A stretch of 64,000 bases of DNA, taken from positions 6,670,001-6,734,000 of the forward strand of contig NZ_JAPEPB010000001.1 of assembly GCF_026340565.1 (NCBI RefSeq), written 5' to 3'. The position numbers were made by a program, and so were the translations under genes. Of this stretch, positions 16,903-24,693 are shown piece after piece; within the stretch, counting starts at the first letter, position 1; every line of letters begins with the position of its first letter. Source of the stretch: Kitasatospora sp. NBC_01287 (GTDB lineage Bacteria; Actinomycetota; Actinomycetes; Streptomycetales; Streptomycetaceae). The notes beneath the pieces are model-generated. The model did not search any database. It had not been told where the DNA came from and worked only from the letters and a program-made list of their open reading frames with translations.

Positions 16903-17523
16903 CTACTTGATCAGGTAGATGGTCGCGAAGAGGCCGATCCAGACCACGTCGACGAAGTGCCAGTAGTAGGACACGACGATCGCCGCGGTGGCCTGCTCAT
17001 GCGTGAACCGCTTGGCGGCGTAGGTCCGCCCCAGCACCAGCAGGAAGGCGATCAGACCGCCCGTCACGTGGAGCCCGTGGAAGCCGGTGGTCAGGTAGAA
17101 CACCGAGCCGTAGGGGTCGGAGGAGAGCGAGATGCCGTCCTTCTTCACCAGGCTGGTGTACTCGTAGATCTGACCGCCGATGAAGATCGCGCCCATCATG
17201 AAGGTGAGCGAGAACCACGAGCGGAGCTTCTTGACGTCACCGCGCTCGGCGGCGAAGACGCCGAGCTGGCAGGTGAGCGAGGAGAGCACCAGGATCGTGG
17301 TGTTCACGGAGGAGAAAGGGACGTTGAGGGCATGCGCCTTCTCGGCCCAGAAGCCTGGCCCCTTCACGGAGCGAGCCGTGAAGTACATCGCGAAGAGGGC
17401 CGCGAAGAACATCAGCTCGGAACTCAGCCAGACGATGGTTCCGACGCTGGTCATGTTCGGTCGGTTGACCGATCCATGTGCGTGCCCGGTTTCTGTTGCT
17501 GTTGCTGTCGCCACGACCGACAT
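16903..17523 (-). CDS. ctaE: Cytochrome c oxidase subunit III
   Basis: A 206-residue, five-helix subunit III (heme-copper oxidase subunit III family), which stabilises the aa3 core. Diagnostic stretches are WLSSELMFFAALFAMYFTAR, YLTTGFHGLHVTGG and SYYWHFVDVVWIGLFATIYL. Start ATG 17523 has AGGGA upstream. It is the first gene of ctaE-qcrC-qcrA-qcrB, separated from ctaCDF by 6.4 kb and on the opposite strand, the usual split arrangement in Streptomyces. Confidence 0.96.
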   Translation of the reverse strand: MSVVATATATETGHAHGSVNRPNMTSVGTIVWLSSELMFFAALFAMYFTARSVKGPGFWAEKAHALNVPFSSVNTTILVLSSLTCQLGVFAAERGDVKKLRSWFSLTFMMGAIFIGGQIYEYTSLVKKDGISLSSDPYGSVFYLTTGFHGLHVTGGLIAFLLVLGRTYAAKRFTHEQATAAIVVSYYWHFVDVVWIGLFATIYLIK

Positions 17524-17944
17524 TATGTCGGTCCCTTATTCCGTCTTCACGTCGGGGGGTCTCCCTCGGAGTGTCCGGTGCGTGCGGTATGCCCGGATGG
17601 CTGTGCGGCGGGCCGTGCGTACCCGGTGCGCGGCCGTTGGCGAGGGCTTTCCGAGCGCCGGTGCGACTTTTCTGACGAGGCGTGGGGTGCGGCCACCCGT
17701 TCGCGTGGCGCGTCCTGACGGCGTGCGGAGCGCGGATGCGGTAGCGCTCTGGGCCGTCCGGGTGGACTGTGACCCCGGGGGTGACGCCGCCTAGACCGCT
17801 CGGGTGAAGGCCCCGCGCGGGCCGAGGTGATCTTCGGACCGGACGGGATGCGGAAGAGATCGCGCCAGTCGCCCTCCGGACGCGGTGATCGGGAGTAGCA
17901 TCCGGAGGTGCTGGACGTGGTCTGGATCACATGGGAGCAGGTCG
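17524..17944. other. Divergent intergenic region upstream of ctaE
   Basis: About 420 bp between ctaE (leftward) and the receiver-like gene (rightward). No protein with family similarity was found in it. TAGCAT at 17896-17901 could be a -10 for the rightward gene, but it lacks a good -35 at 17-19 bp. I found no convincing promoter for the ctaE side by eye, though one must exist here. Confidence 0.5.
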
Positions 17945-18370
17945 ATGGCGACGCACACGAGTGACGAGACGCTCACCGTTCTCGTTTACAGCGATGACCG
18001 CAACACCAGGGCGCAGGTCACCTCGGCGCTCGGCAGCCGTCCGGCCGCCGACCTGCCGGCGGTCGACTACCTGGAGTGCGCCACGGTGCCGGCCGTGCTG
18101 CGGGCGCTGGAGAAGGGCGGCGTGGACCTCTGCGTCCTCGACGGTGAAGCGGTGCCGGCCGGCGGCCTGGGGCTGGCCAGGCAGGTGAAGGACGAGATCT
18201 ACGGCTGCCCGCCGGTGCTGGTGCTGATCGGCCGGCCGCAGGACACCTGGCTGGCCGCCTGGAGCCGGGCCGACGCGGCGATCTCGCAGCCGGTGGACCC
18301 GGTCGCGCTCGCCGAGGCGGTGGCCACGCTGCTGCGGGCCAGGGTCGAGGCGCGCACCCTGGCGCGCTGA
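17945..18370 (+). CDS. Degenerate response-regulator receiver-like protein
   Basis: A 141-residue single-domain CheY-like protein with no output domain. The first strand and acidic pair are TVLVYSDDRN (D17, D18) and the phospho-acceptor position is D66 in DLCVLDGEAVPAGG. The conserved Thr/Ser after strand 4 is replaced (PPVLVLIGRP), and the essential Lys after strand 5 is Gln115 (ISQPVDP instead of xKPfdp). Normal phospho-switching is therefore doubtful. Start ATG 17945 has GGGAG seven bases upstream. It is divergent from the ctaE-qcr operon, so a link to respiration is positional inference only. Confidence 0.8.
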   Translation: MATHTSDETLTVLVYSDDRNTRAQVTSALGSRPAADLPAVDYLECATVPAVLRALEKGGVDLCVLDGEAVPAGGLGLARQVKDEIYGCPPVLVLIGRPQDTWLAAWSRADAAISQPVDPVALAEAVATLLRARVEARTLAR

Positions 18371-18433
18371 CCGGTCCGGTCGGAGCTGGACAGGCGGCCG
18401 CTCCCTCGCGGGGCGGCCGTCTCAGCAGGAGAG

Positions 18434-18464
18434 AAGGGCTGCCGCGGGTGCCGCGGCGGCCCTT
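18434..18464 (+). terminator. 14-bp hairpin after the receiver-like gene
   Basis: The arms 18434-18447 and 18451-18464 pair fully with one G-U wobble around a GTG loop, 63 bp after the stop of the receiver-like gene and 64 bp before the trpD start. It separates the two transcripts. Confidence 0.7.
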
Positions 18465-18527
18465 CGCCGGTCGCTAGGCTGGCCGCATCCCTCAGTGACG
18501 AACACCGGATGCGAGCTGGAGTCGGCC

Positions 18528-19601
18528 ATGGTGAATGTGAACCCTGCGAACGGCGGTAGCGACCCCGTGCAGGTGGTCCGCACCTGGCCCGACCTGCTGA
18601 GCACCCTGCTCGACGGAGCCGATCTCTCCCAGCAGGACACCGCCTGGGCGATGGACCGGATCATGAGCGGTGAGGCCAGCCCGGTGCAGGTGGCCGGCTT
18701 CATGGTCGCGCTGCGGGCCAAGGGCGAGACGGTGGCGGAGATCGCCGGACTGGTCGAGGCGATGTACGCGCACGCCGAGCCGCTGCACATTCCCGGCCCC
18801 GCCGTGGACATCGTCGGCACCGGCGGCGACCGGGCGAAGACCGTCAACATCTCCACCATGTCGGCCATCGTGGCGGCGGCGGCCGGGGCCAAGGTGGTCA
18901 AGCACGGCAACCGGGCGGCTTCCTCGGCCAGCGGCTCCTCCGACGTCCTGGAGCGGCTGGGGATCCGGCTGGACCTGAGCGCCCGGCGGGTGGCCGAGGT
19001 GGCCGAGGAGGTCGGCCTCACCTTCTGCTTCGCGGCCAAGTTCCATCCGGCGATGCGGCACGCCGCCCCGGCCCGCCGGGACCTCGGGGTGGCCACCGCC
19101 TTCAACATCCTGGGGCCGCTGACCAACCCGGCCCACGTCACCGCGCACGCGGTCGGCTGCTTCGACACCCGGCTGGCGGGCCTGATCGCCGGGGTGCTGG
19201 CCGAGCGCGGCTCCTCGGCGCTGGTCTTCCGCGGCGAAGACGGGCTGGACGAGCTCACCGTCTGCGCCACCTCACGGGTCTGGGTGGTGCGGCAGGGGAG
19301 CGTCACCGAGACCGTGCTCGACCCGCGCGAGCTGGGCATCGAGCTGGTGGGCATCGAGGAGCTGCGCGGCGCGGACGCCGAGTACAACGCGGGCGTGGCG
19401 CGGCGGGTGCTGGCCGGCGAGCGCGGTCCGGTGCGCGACGCGGTGGTGCTGAACTCGGCGGCGGCGCTGGTCGCGCTGGAGCTGACCGGGGCACCGCTGG
19501 TCGAGCAGTTGGCCGCCGCGATGACCCGCACCACCGAGGCGATCGACTCCGGAGCGGCGCAGGACACGCTCAAGCGCTGGGCCGAGGCCACCGCGCGCTG
19601 A
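18528..19601 (+). CDS. trpD: Anthranilate phosphoribosyltransferase
   Basis: A 357-residue TrpD, the second step of tryptophan synthesis (anthranilate + PRPP to phosphoribosyl-anthranilate). The PRPP-binding loop is VDIVGTGGDRAKTVNISTMS and the KHGNRAASSASGSSDVLE motif binds PRPP and Mg. The C-terminal DELT motif follows VFRGEDG. Start ATG 18528 has GGAG six bases upstream; GTG 18495 would add 11 residues but lacks a site. It stands alone, apart from the fused trpE/G 28 kb away. Confidence 0.94.
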   Translation: MVNVNPANGGSDPVQVVRTWPDLLSTLLDGADLSQQDTAWAMDRIMSGEASPVQVAGFMVALRAKGETVAEIAGLVEAMYAHAEPLHIPGPAVDIVGTGGDRAKTVNISTMSAIVAAAAGAKVVKHGNRAASSASGSSDVLERLGIRLDLSARRVAEVAEEVGLTFCFAAKFHPAMRHAAPARRDLGVATAFNILGPLTNPAHVTAHAVGCFDTRLAGLIAGVLAERGSSALVFRGEDGLDELTVCATSRVWVVRQGSVTETVLDPRELGIELVGIEELRGADAEYNAGVARRVLAGERGPVRDAVVLNSAAALVALELTGAPLVEQLAAAMTRTTEAIDSGAAQDTLKRWAEATAR

Positions 19602-19620
19602 CCCCCCGTCAACGCCGTCG

Positions 19621-19649
19621 CGCCCGCCGACCCCTGGGGTCGGCGGGCG
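19621..19649 (+). terminator. 14-bp hairpin terminator after trpD
   Basis: The arms 19621-19634 and 19636-19649 are exact inverse complements starting 20 bp after the trpD stop. With a realistic loop the stem is about 12 bp. Confidence 0.8.
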
Positions 19650-19677
19650 CCCTGCTGTCCGCATGCTGGAACGTCGT

Positions 19678-19707
19678 TTGACCACGCTTCGGGCACTGAC
19701 CTAGAGT
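19678..19707 (+). promoter_or_regulatory. Sigma-HrdB-type promoter for the SAM-IV riboswitch transcript
   Basis: A -35 element TTGACC (19678-19683) and a -10 element TAGAGT (19702-19707) are separated by 18 bp, a very good match to the Streptomyces housekeeping consensus. The predicted start near 19714 coincides with the first base of the riboswitch aptamer. Confidence 0.75.
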
Positions 19708-19710
19708 CTG

Positions 19711-19870
19711 CGACAGGTCATGAGTGACAGCGCGACAAGCCCCAGCTTGCTGTCCGGCAACCCTCCGTCCGTGGCGGGGTGCCCTGGGTGAAGACCAGGC
19801 CAGGCGGCGACAGGTCCGCACGGCAAGCGCGGACCACCGGCATTGTCACACTCCCGGGGTCCTGACCCCG
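19711..19870 (+). ncRNA. SAM-IV riboswitch
   Basis: The leader begins GGTCATGAGTGACAGCG, continues with GCTTGCTGTCCGGCAACCCT and GGCGGGGTGCCCTGGGTGAAGACC, the conserved SAM-IV core known from actinobacteria. The closing helix GGTC/GACC pairs 19716-19719 with 19793-19796. A downstream hairpin (19813-19819 with 19829-19835) corresponds to the extra SAM-IV stem. A further 7-bp stem (19855-19861 with 19864-19870) abuts the AAGGAG at 19871, suggesting translational control by hiding the ribosome site. By the family rule, S-adenosylmethionine should repress the SufS-like gene that follows. Confidence 0.9.
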
Positions 19871-19885
19871 AAGGAGTGCACACCC

Positions 19886-21262
19886 ATGTCCACCTCTGTC
19901 GACCTCTGCGCCCCGCTCGCCGTCCTCGGTGCCGATGTCCAGGTCCCGCTGGTCTCCGGTGAGAAGGTCGCCTACGCCGCCCTCGACTACGCGGCCAGCT
20001 CGCCGGCCCTGCAGCGGGTCTGGGACGAGGTCGCCGCCTACGCCCCGTACTACGGCAGCGTGCACCGCGGCGCCGGCTACCTCTCGCAGCTCTCCACCGA
20101 CCTCTTCGAGCAGAGCCGGCGCACCGTCGCCGACTTCCTCGACCTGCGCGAGGGCGACCAGGTGGTCTTCACCCGGGCCACCACCGACTCGCTCAACCTG
20201 CTGGCGGGCGCGCTGCCCGCGGGCACCCGGGTCTACGCCTTCGAGACCGAGCACCACGCCTCGCTGCTGCCCTGGGCCCAGGCCGGCCTGCCGGTCAGCT
20301 ACCTGCGGGCACCGCGCTCGCCCGAGGAGGCGGTGGCCGCGCTCGCCGAGGCGCTGGCGGCCTCCAACCCGGCCGAGCAGGCCGGCCCGCGGCTGCTCTG
20401 CGTCACCGGCGCCTCCAACGTCACCGGCGAGCTGTGGCCGGTGGCCGAGCTGACCCGGGTCGCGCACCAGCACGGTGCGCGGGTGGTGCTGGACGCCGCG
20501 CAGCTGGCCCCGCACCACCGGGTCTCGGTGCGCGAGCTGGACGTGGACTGGGTCGCCTTCTCCGGCCACAAGCTCTACGCCCCGTTCGGCGCGGGTGTGC
20601 TGGCCGGGCGCAGCGACTGGCTGGACGCGGCCGAGCCCTACCTGGCCGGCGGCGGCGCCTCGCGCACGGTGGCCCGGGAGGCGGACGGCTCGGTGGCGGT
20701 GGAGTGGCACCAGGGCCCGGCGCGGCACGAGGCCGGCTCGCCGAACGTGATCGGCGCCTATGCCATCGCCGCCGCCTGTCGGGCGCTGACCGAGGCCGGC
20801 TTCGAGGCGCTCCAGGCGCGCGAGCAGCGGCTGATCGAGCGGCTGACGGCCGGCCTGGCCGAGATCCCCGAGGTCCAGGTGCTCAGCCTGTTCGGCACCG
20901 GGGCGGCCCGGGTCGGCGTGCTCTCCTTCGTGGTGCGGGGCTGGAACAGCTCGCACTTCTCGGCGGCGCTCTCGGCCGAGTACGGGATCGGGGTGCGGGA
21001 CGGCCTGTTCTGCGCGCACCCGCTGGTGCGCACGCTGCTCGGCGGCGAGTCGCCGGCCGGCCAGGTCTCGGAGTGCGGGGCGCCTGAGCCCTCGCTGCCG
21101 GGGGAGCGCAGCCTGAACGCGATCCGGGTCAGCTTCGGGGCCGGCACCCCCGAGGAGCACATCGAGCGGTTCCTGGGCGCGGTGCGCGAGCTGGTCAGCG
21201 ACGGCGCCCGGTGGAACTACCGCAACGAGGGCGGGCGCTGCGTCGCCGACACCCGGCGCTGA
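19886..21262 (+). CDS. SufS-like cysteine desulfurase (aminotransferase class V) under SAM-IV control
   Basis: A 458-residue fold-type I PLP protein. PLP lysine is K229 in AFSGHKLYAPFGAG and the cofactor Asp is D203 in VVLDAAQLAPHH. Cys376 in VRDGLFCAHPL sits where SufS-type desulfurases have their persulfide cysteine. The enzyme should release sulfur from cysteine (or a related substrate). It stands alone with no suf genes beside it. Start ATG 19886 has AAGGAG nine bases upstream. A SAM riboswitch upstream implies that it feeds, or is sensed through, methionine/SAM metabolism rather than general Fe-S assembly. Confidence 0.87.
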   Translation: MSTSVDLCAPLAVLGADVQVPLVSGEKVAYAALDYAASSPALQRVWDEVAAYAPYYGSVHRGAGYLSQLSTDLFEQSRRTVADFLDLREGDQVVFTRATTDSLNLLAGALPAGTRVYAFETEHHASLLPWAQAGLPVSYLRAPRSPEEAVAALAEALAASNPAEQAGPRLLCVTGASNVTGELWPVAELTRVAHQHGARVVLDAAQLAPHHRVSVRELDVDWVAFSGHKLYAPFGAGVLAGRSDWLDAAEPYLAGGGASRTVAREADGSVAVEWHQGPARHEAGSPNVIGAYAIAAACRALTEAGFEALQAREQRLIERLTAGLAEIPEVQVLSLFGTGAARVGVLSFVVRGWNSSHFSAALSAEYGIGVRDGLFCAHPLVRTLLGGESPAGQVSECGAPEPSLPGERSLNAIRVSFGAGTPEEHIERFLGAVRELVSDGARWNYRNEGGRCVADTRR

Positions 21263-21269
21263 GCGGGCG

Positions 21270-21551
21270 TCAGCCGTCCAGGCCGAGCGCGAACGCGGCC
21301 TCCAGGTCGTGCTGCGAGTAGGTCCGGAAGGCGATCTGGGTCTCGGTGTGCGCGACCCCGGGCACCTTGTTGAGCCGGCCGGGGATCACGTCGGCCAGGT
21401 CGTCGTGGCGGCGCACCCGCACCATGGCGACCAGGTCGTAGCCACCGGTGACCGAGTAGACCTCACTGACCCCCTCGATCGCGGCGATCGCCTCGGCGAT
21501 CTCCGGGATCTGGTCGACGCTGGTCCTGATGAGCACGATGGCGGTGATCAC
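21270..21551 (-). CDS. Stand-alone Lrp/AsnC ligand-binding (RAM) domain protein
   Basis: A 93-residue protein that is only the RAM (ACT-like) domain of the Lrp/AsnC family, without a DNA-binding HTH. Typical elements are VYSVTGGYDLVAMVRVRRHDD and VPGVAHTETQIAFRTYSQHD. Such stand-alone domains bind amino acids or pair with full-length regulators. Start GTG 21551 has AGGAG seven bases upstream and overlaps the stop of the rhomboid gene by 4 bases (GTGA), so the two are co-translated. Confidence 0.88.
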   Translation of the reverse strand: MITAIVLIRTSVDQIPEIAEAIAAIEGVSEVYSVTGGYDLVAMVRVRRHDDLADVIPGRLNKVPGVAHTETQIAFRTYSQHDLEAAFALGLDG

Positions 21552-22351
21552 GGTTGGGCTCCTGGGCTGGGGCTCCCCCCGGTCGGGGGCCGGGGGAGGA
21601 TGGGGCCAGGGTATCCGGCGCGCCTTCCCGCCACCCACAGGGCCAGGAAGCCGGCACTGAAGCCGATCACATGGGCCAGGTAGGCGACCCCGCTGCCGAC
21701 CTGGCGCACCGACCACCACTGGACGGCGAACCAGAGGCCGAGCACCAGCCAGGCGGGCAGCCGCAGCGGCAGGAAGAGCAGCGCCGGGACCAGCGCCGTC
21801 ACCCTGGCCCGCGGGTAGAGGCGCAGATAGCCGCCGAGCACCCCGGCGATCGCGCCCGAGGCGCCGACCAGTGGGCGCAGCGAGTCCGGGCCGTGTCCGC
21901 CCAGGGCCGCGTAGCCGTACCCGGCCAGCACGCCGACGGCCAGGTAGAAGAGGAGGAAGCGCACCCGGCCGAAGCGCTCCTCGACGCCGGCGCCGAAGAT
22001 GAAGAGGAAGAGCATGTTGCCCAGCAGGTGCAGCCAGCCGCCGTGCACGAAGAGCGAGGTGAGCACGGAGAGGGCCGGCACCTTGTGCGGAGTGGCCAGC
22101 AGCGGGCAGCCGGGCACCGGAGGAGTGAGCGCGGCCAGCTGGGCGGGGCTCAGCGGACGGTTGCTCAGCAGCTCGGCGGGGACCGCCCCCCAGCGCTGCT
22201 GGTAGTGCTGGGCGGCGCAGGCGCGCGCGGCCTCGGTCGCGCCGTACCGGGGGTTGACCCCGCTGGGGCCGGCCAGGAAGACCAGGCAGTTGAGCGCGAT
22301 CAGGAGGTAGGTGACGAGCGGGGCGGGCTCGTCGGAGCGCTGGTCTGCCAT
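21548..22351 (-). CDS. Rhomboid-family intramembrane serine protease
   Basis: A 267-residue membrane protein with six or so hydrophobic helices. Hallmarks of active rhomboids are present: FVHGGWLHLLGNMLFLFIFG (HxxxxHxxxN), the nucleophile loop GASGAIAGVLGGY (GxSG), and the catalytic His in LAHVIGFSAGF. It should cleave membrane-protein substrates within the bilayer; the substrate is unknown. A loop between helices 1 and 2 (about 30-90) carries two Cys. It is the first gene of a two-gene unit with the RAM-domain protein. Confidence 0.93.
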   Translation of the reverse strand: MADQRSDEPAPLVTYLLIALNCLVFLAGPSGVNPRYGATEAARACAAQHYQQRWGAVPAELLSNRPLSPAQLAALTPPVPGCPLLATPHKVPALSVLTSLFVHGGWLHLLGNMLFLFIFGAGVEERFGRVRFLLFYLAVGVLAGYGYAALGGHGPDSLRPLVGASGAIAGVLGGYLRLYPRARVTALVPALLFLPLRLPAWLVLGLWFAVQWWSVRQVGSGVAYLAHVIGFSAGFLALWVAGRRAGYPGPILPRPPTGGSPSPGAQP

Positions 22352-22550
22352 GGCGCATCCATTCCGCGCCGGTGCGGCCGTGACACCGGGGTGTACGGCG
22401 AGCGGGTGAGCCTGCGCGCAGGCGTTCGAGAGGGCGGGAGCGCTGGTGGGAACCGGTATCCGGTGCCCGCCGTCTCAGCATCAGGCCCTAGGCTTGAGAC
22501 CTGGCCGGCACACAGGCCCGGACCAGGTACCAGCCGAGAGGACCCCGCCC

Positions 22551-22820
22551 ATGCCCGTCCCCGCGCCCACCGCCGAGACCCGCTGGCGCTGCACGCTCTG
22601 CGGCAACCTCACCCGTTTCGACGTGACCCGCTCCTCCCGGGTGGTCGAGTACCTGCACCTCGACCTGGCGGGCGAGCCCAAGGTGGAGGAGACCGAGGTG
22701 CTCAGCGAGACGCTGGAGTCGATCCGCTGCCGCTGGTGCAACGCGGTCGACCAGGTCGAGCTGGTGGCCCGGCCCGACGCCGGGGGCCCCGCCGCGGACC
22801 AGGCCGAGCAGGCGGGCTGA
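22551..22820 (+). CDS. Small zinc-ribbon hypothetical protein
   Basis: An 89-residue protein with two CxxC pairs, CTLCG near residue 15 and CRWCN near residue 60, spaced as in a treble-clef or zinc ribbon. Between them lies a basic strand (TRFDVTRSSRVVEYLHLD). The C-terminus is acidic and Ala/Gly-rich. The function is unknown. Start ATG 22551 has a GAGAGG-like site. It is divergent from the rhomboid gene. Confidence 0.75.
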   Translation: MPVPAPTAETRWRCTLCGNLTRFDVTRSSRVVEYLHLDLAGEPKVEETEVLSETLESIRCRWCNAVDQVELVARPDAGGPAADQAEQAG

Positions 22821-22997
22821 GCGGGCGGGCTGAGCGGGCGCCCGACCGGGCACCCGCCGAAAACGGGCACTGCTGAAAAACAGCGGCCGCGCACGCGACA
22901 ATTGCACCGGGTGACAGTCACCGGGCGGTGAGTCAGGACGCCCCGGCCCGCGGGGGCCGGGGCAGCCGCGCAGATCAGGATCGGAGCCGAGGACGCG

Positions 22998-24527
22998 ATG
23001 GACGCAGCCAGGGAGGCCGCGGAGCCGCAGGGGCCACAGCCCACTGCCGGTGATCCGGCGACGCTGTCGGCGGATGTCGCGGTCGGCGCGGACGCTTCGC
23101 ACACCGAGGGCGCTTCGGACGCCTCGGACACCGCGATCGCCGCGACCGCCTCGGGGGAAGCCGCGGGCAGCACCGTCCCGGAGGGCGAGGAGGCCGGCCA
23201 GGAGGCAGCGGCGGCGGCCGAGCAGTTGGACCGCCCGCTGCCCGAGGGGGTGCGCCGACGCGTGGTCGGCCTGGCGGCCGACGCGCTCGGTGGCCTGGCG
23301 CCGACCGAGCTGCCGGCCTCGCTGCGCCCGTACGCCAAGTTCACCCCGGCCCGGCGGGCCAAGTACGCCGGCACCGCACTGGCCGCCGCGCTGGAGGCCG
23401 AGCCGGCCTTCCGGCTGCGGATAGCGGACCGGCTGCGGCTGGGCCAGCCGGACCTGGTCAAGGCGCTGGAGGCGGGCCAGGTGCCGGGCGCGGCCGAGCC
23501 GCTGGACGTGGCCGCCGCCGCCTACCTGCTGCGCAGTCGCGGCTGGACCAGGCTGGTCGCCGAGGCCGGTGAGCAGGCCGAGCGGGCCGGTGCCGAGGAC
23601 GCGGCCGCCGAGTCGGCCCGACTGGTGGAGAAGCTCCAGGAGGAGCTGACCGCCACCCGCGCGGCGGCCCGTGCCGACCTGGAGCGCCAGCGCGCGGAGG
23701 CCGAGGGCACCCGCAAGGAGTTGGAGGCGCTGCGCAAGAAGTTGCGCGGGCTGGAGAGCGACACCCGCCGGGCCCAGGCCGAGAGCCGCAAGCTGCAGGC
23801 CGAGCTGACCGCCGCCGCCGGGGCCGCCGCCACCGAGCGCGGCGCCGCCGAGAGCGAGGCCCGGCGGCTCAAGCACCGGGTGGCCGAGCTGGAGACCGCG
23901 CTGGAGGCCGGGCGCCGCTCGGCCCGCGAGGGGCGCAGTGTGGAGGACATGCGGCTGCGGCTGCTGCTCGACACGGTGCTGCAGTCGGCCCAGGGCCTGC
24001 AGCGCGAGCTGGCGCTGCCGGTCACCCAACTGCACCCGGCCGACCTGGTGGACGCGGTGGTCCCGGGCTCGGCCTCGCCGCACGACGTGGCCCGGCGCGG
24101 GCTGGCCGAGGACGACCCGGCGCTGCTCGACCAGCTGTTGGCGATCCCGCAGGTCCACCTGGTGGTGGACGGCTACAACGTGACCAAGACCGGCTATCCG
24201 ACACTGCCGCTGGAGCAGCAGCGGATGCGGCTGCTGGGCGGGCTCGCGATGCTGGCGCAGCGCACCCAGGCCGAGGTGACCTGCGTCTTCGACGGCCAGG
24301 ACCTGGACGTGCCGGTGATCATGGCACCGCCGCGCGGGGTGCGGGTGCGGTTCAGCCGGACCGGGCAGACCGCCGACGAGCTGATCCGGCAGCTGGTGCG
24401 GGCCGAGCCGCAGGGCCGTCCGGTGGTGGTGGTCTCGGCCGACCGGGAGGTGGCCGACGGCGTGCGGAAGGCCGGTGCGCGCCCGGTCGCCTCGGTGCTG
24501 CTGCTGAACCGGCTGGCGCGCAGTTGA
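22998..24527 (+). CDS. NYN/YacP-type PIN-like ribonuclease-domain protein with long coiled coil
   Basis: A 509-residue protein. Residues 1-75 are acidic and low-complexity. A helical segment (about 80-190) leads to a long Ala/Glu/Arg coiled coil (about 195-310). The C-terminal NYN (PIN-like) domain (about 380-509) shows the acidic metal site: VVDGYNVTKTGYP, CVFDGQDLD, TADELIRQLV and VVVSADREVADGV. YacP/Rae1-like NYN proteins cut RNA, in some cases at the ribosome; that role here is inference. Start ATG 22998 follows a weak site. Confidence 0.86.
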   Translation: MDAAREAAEPQGPQPTAGDPATLSADVAVGADASHTEGASDASDTAIAATASGEAAGSTVPEGEEAGQEAAAAAEQLDRPLPEGVRRRVVGLAADALGGLAPTELPASLRPYAKFTPARRAKYAGTALAAALEAEPAFRLRIADRLRLGQPDLVKALEAGQVPGAAEPLDVAAAAYLLRSRGWTRLVAEAGEQAERAGAEDAAAESARLVEKLQEELTATRAAARADLERQRAEAEGTRKELEALRKKLRGLESDTRRAQAESRKLQAELTAAAGAAATERGAAESEARRLKHRVAELETALEAGRRSAREGRSVEDMRLRLLLDTVLQSAQGLQRELALPVTQLHPADLVDAVVPGSASPHDVARRGLAEDDPALLDQLLAIPQVHLVVDGYNVTKTGYPTLPLEQQRMRLLGGLAMLAQRTQAEVTCVFDGQDLDVPVIMAPPRGVRVRFSRTGQTADELIRQLVRAEPQGRPVVVVSADREVADGVRKAGARPVASVLLLNRLARS

Positions 24528-24693
24528 CCAGCGCTCAGCTGGTGAAGACCAGGTGAACACCTGCGGGTGACAGGTGGTTGGTGACCACGGGGGAGTGGCG
24601 CGGGGATCTGATGTTCACTAGGGTCTGGCGTCAAACCTATTTTTCCGGCCACTCATCCGTTCGGGTGAGACCGGTAGAAGAAGGAGCAGTCCC

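Noticed and set aside
19718..21160. Long antisense frame (480 residues) over the SAM-IV-controlled desulfurase
   Set aside because: Typical antisense shadow of a GC-rich coding region; composition is Arg/Gly/Gln/Val-rich and without domains.
24619..24624. TAGGGT as a -10 for the first NlpC/P60 gene
   Set aside because: No TTGAC-like -35 lies 16-19 bp upstream, unlike the promoters found for the second and third paralogues.
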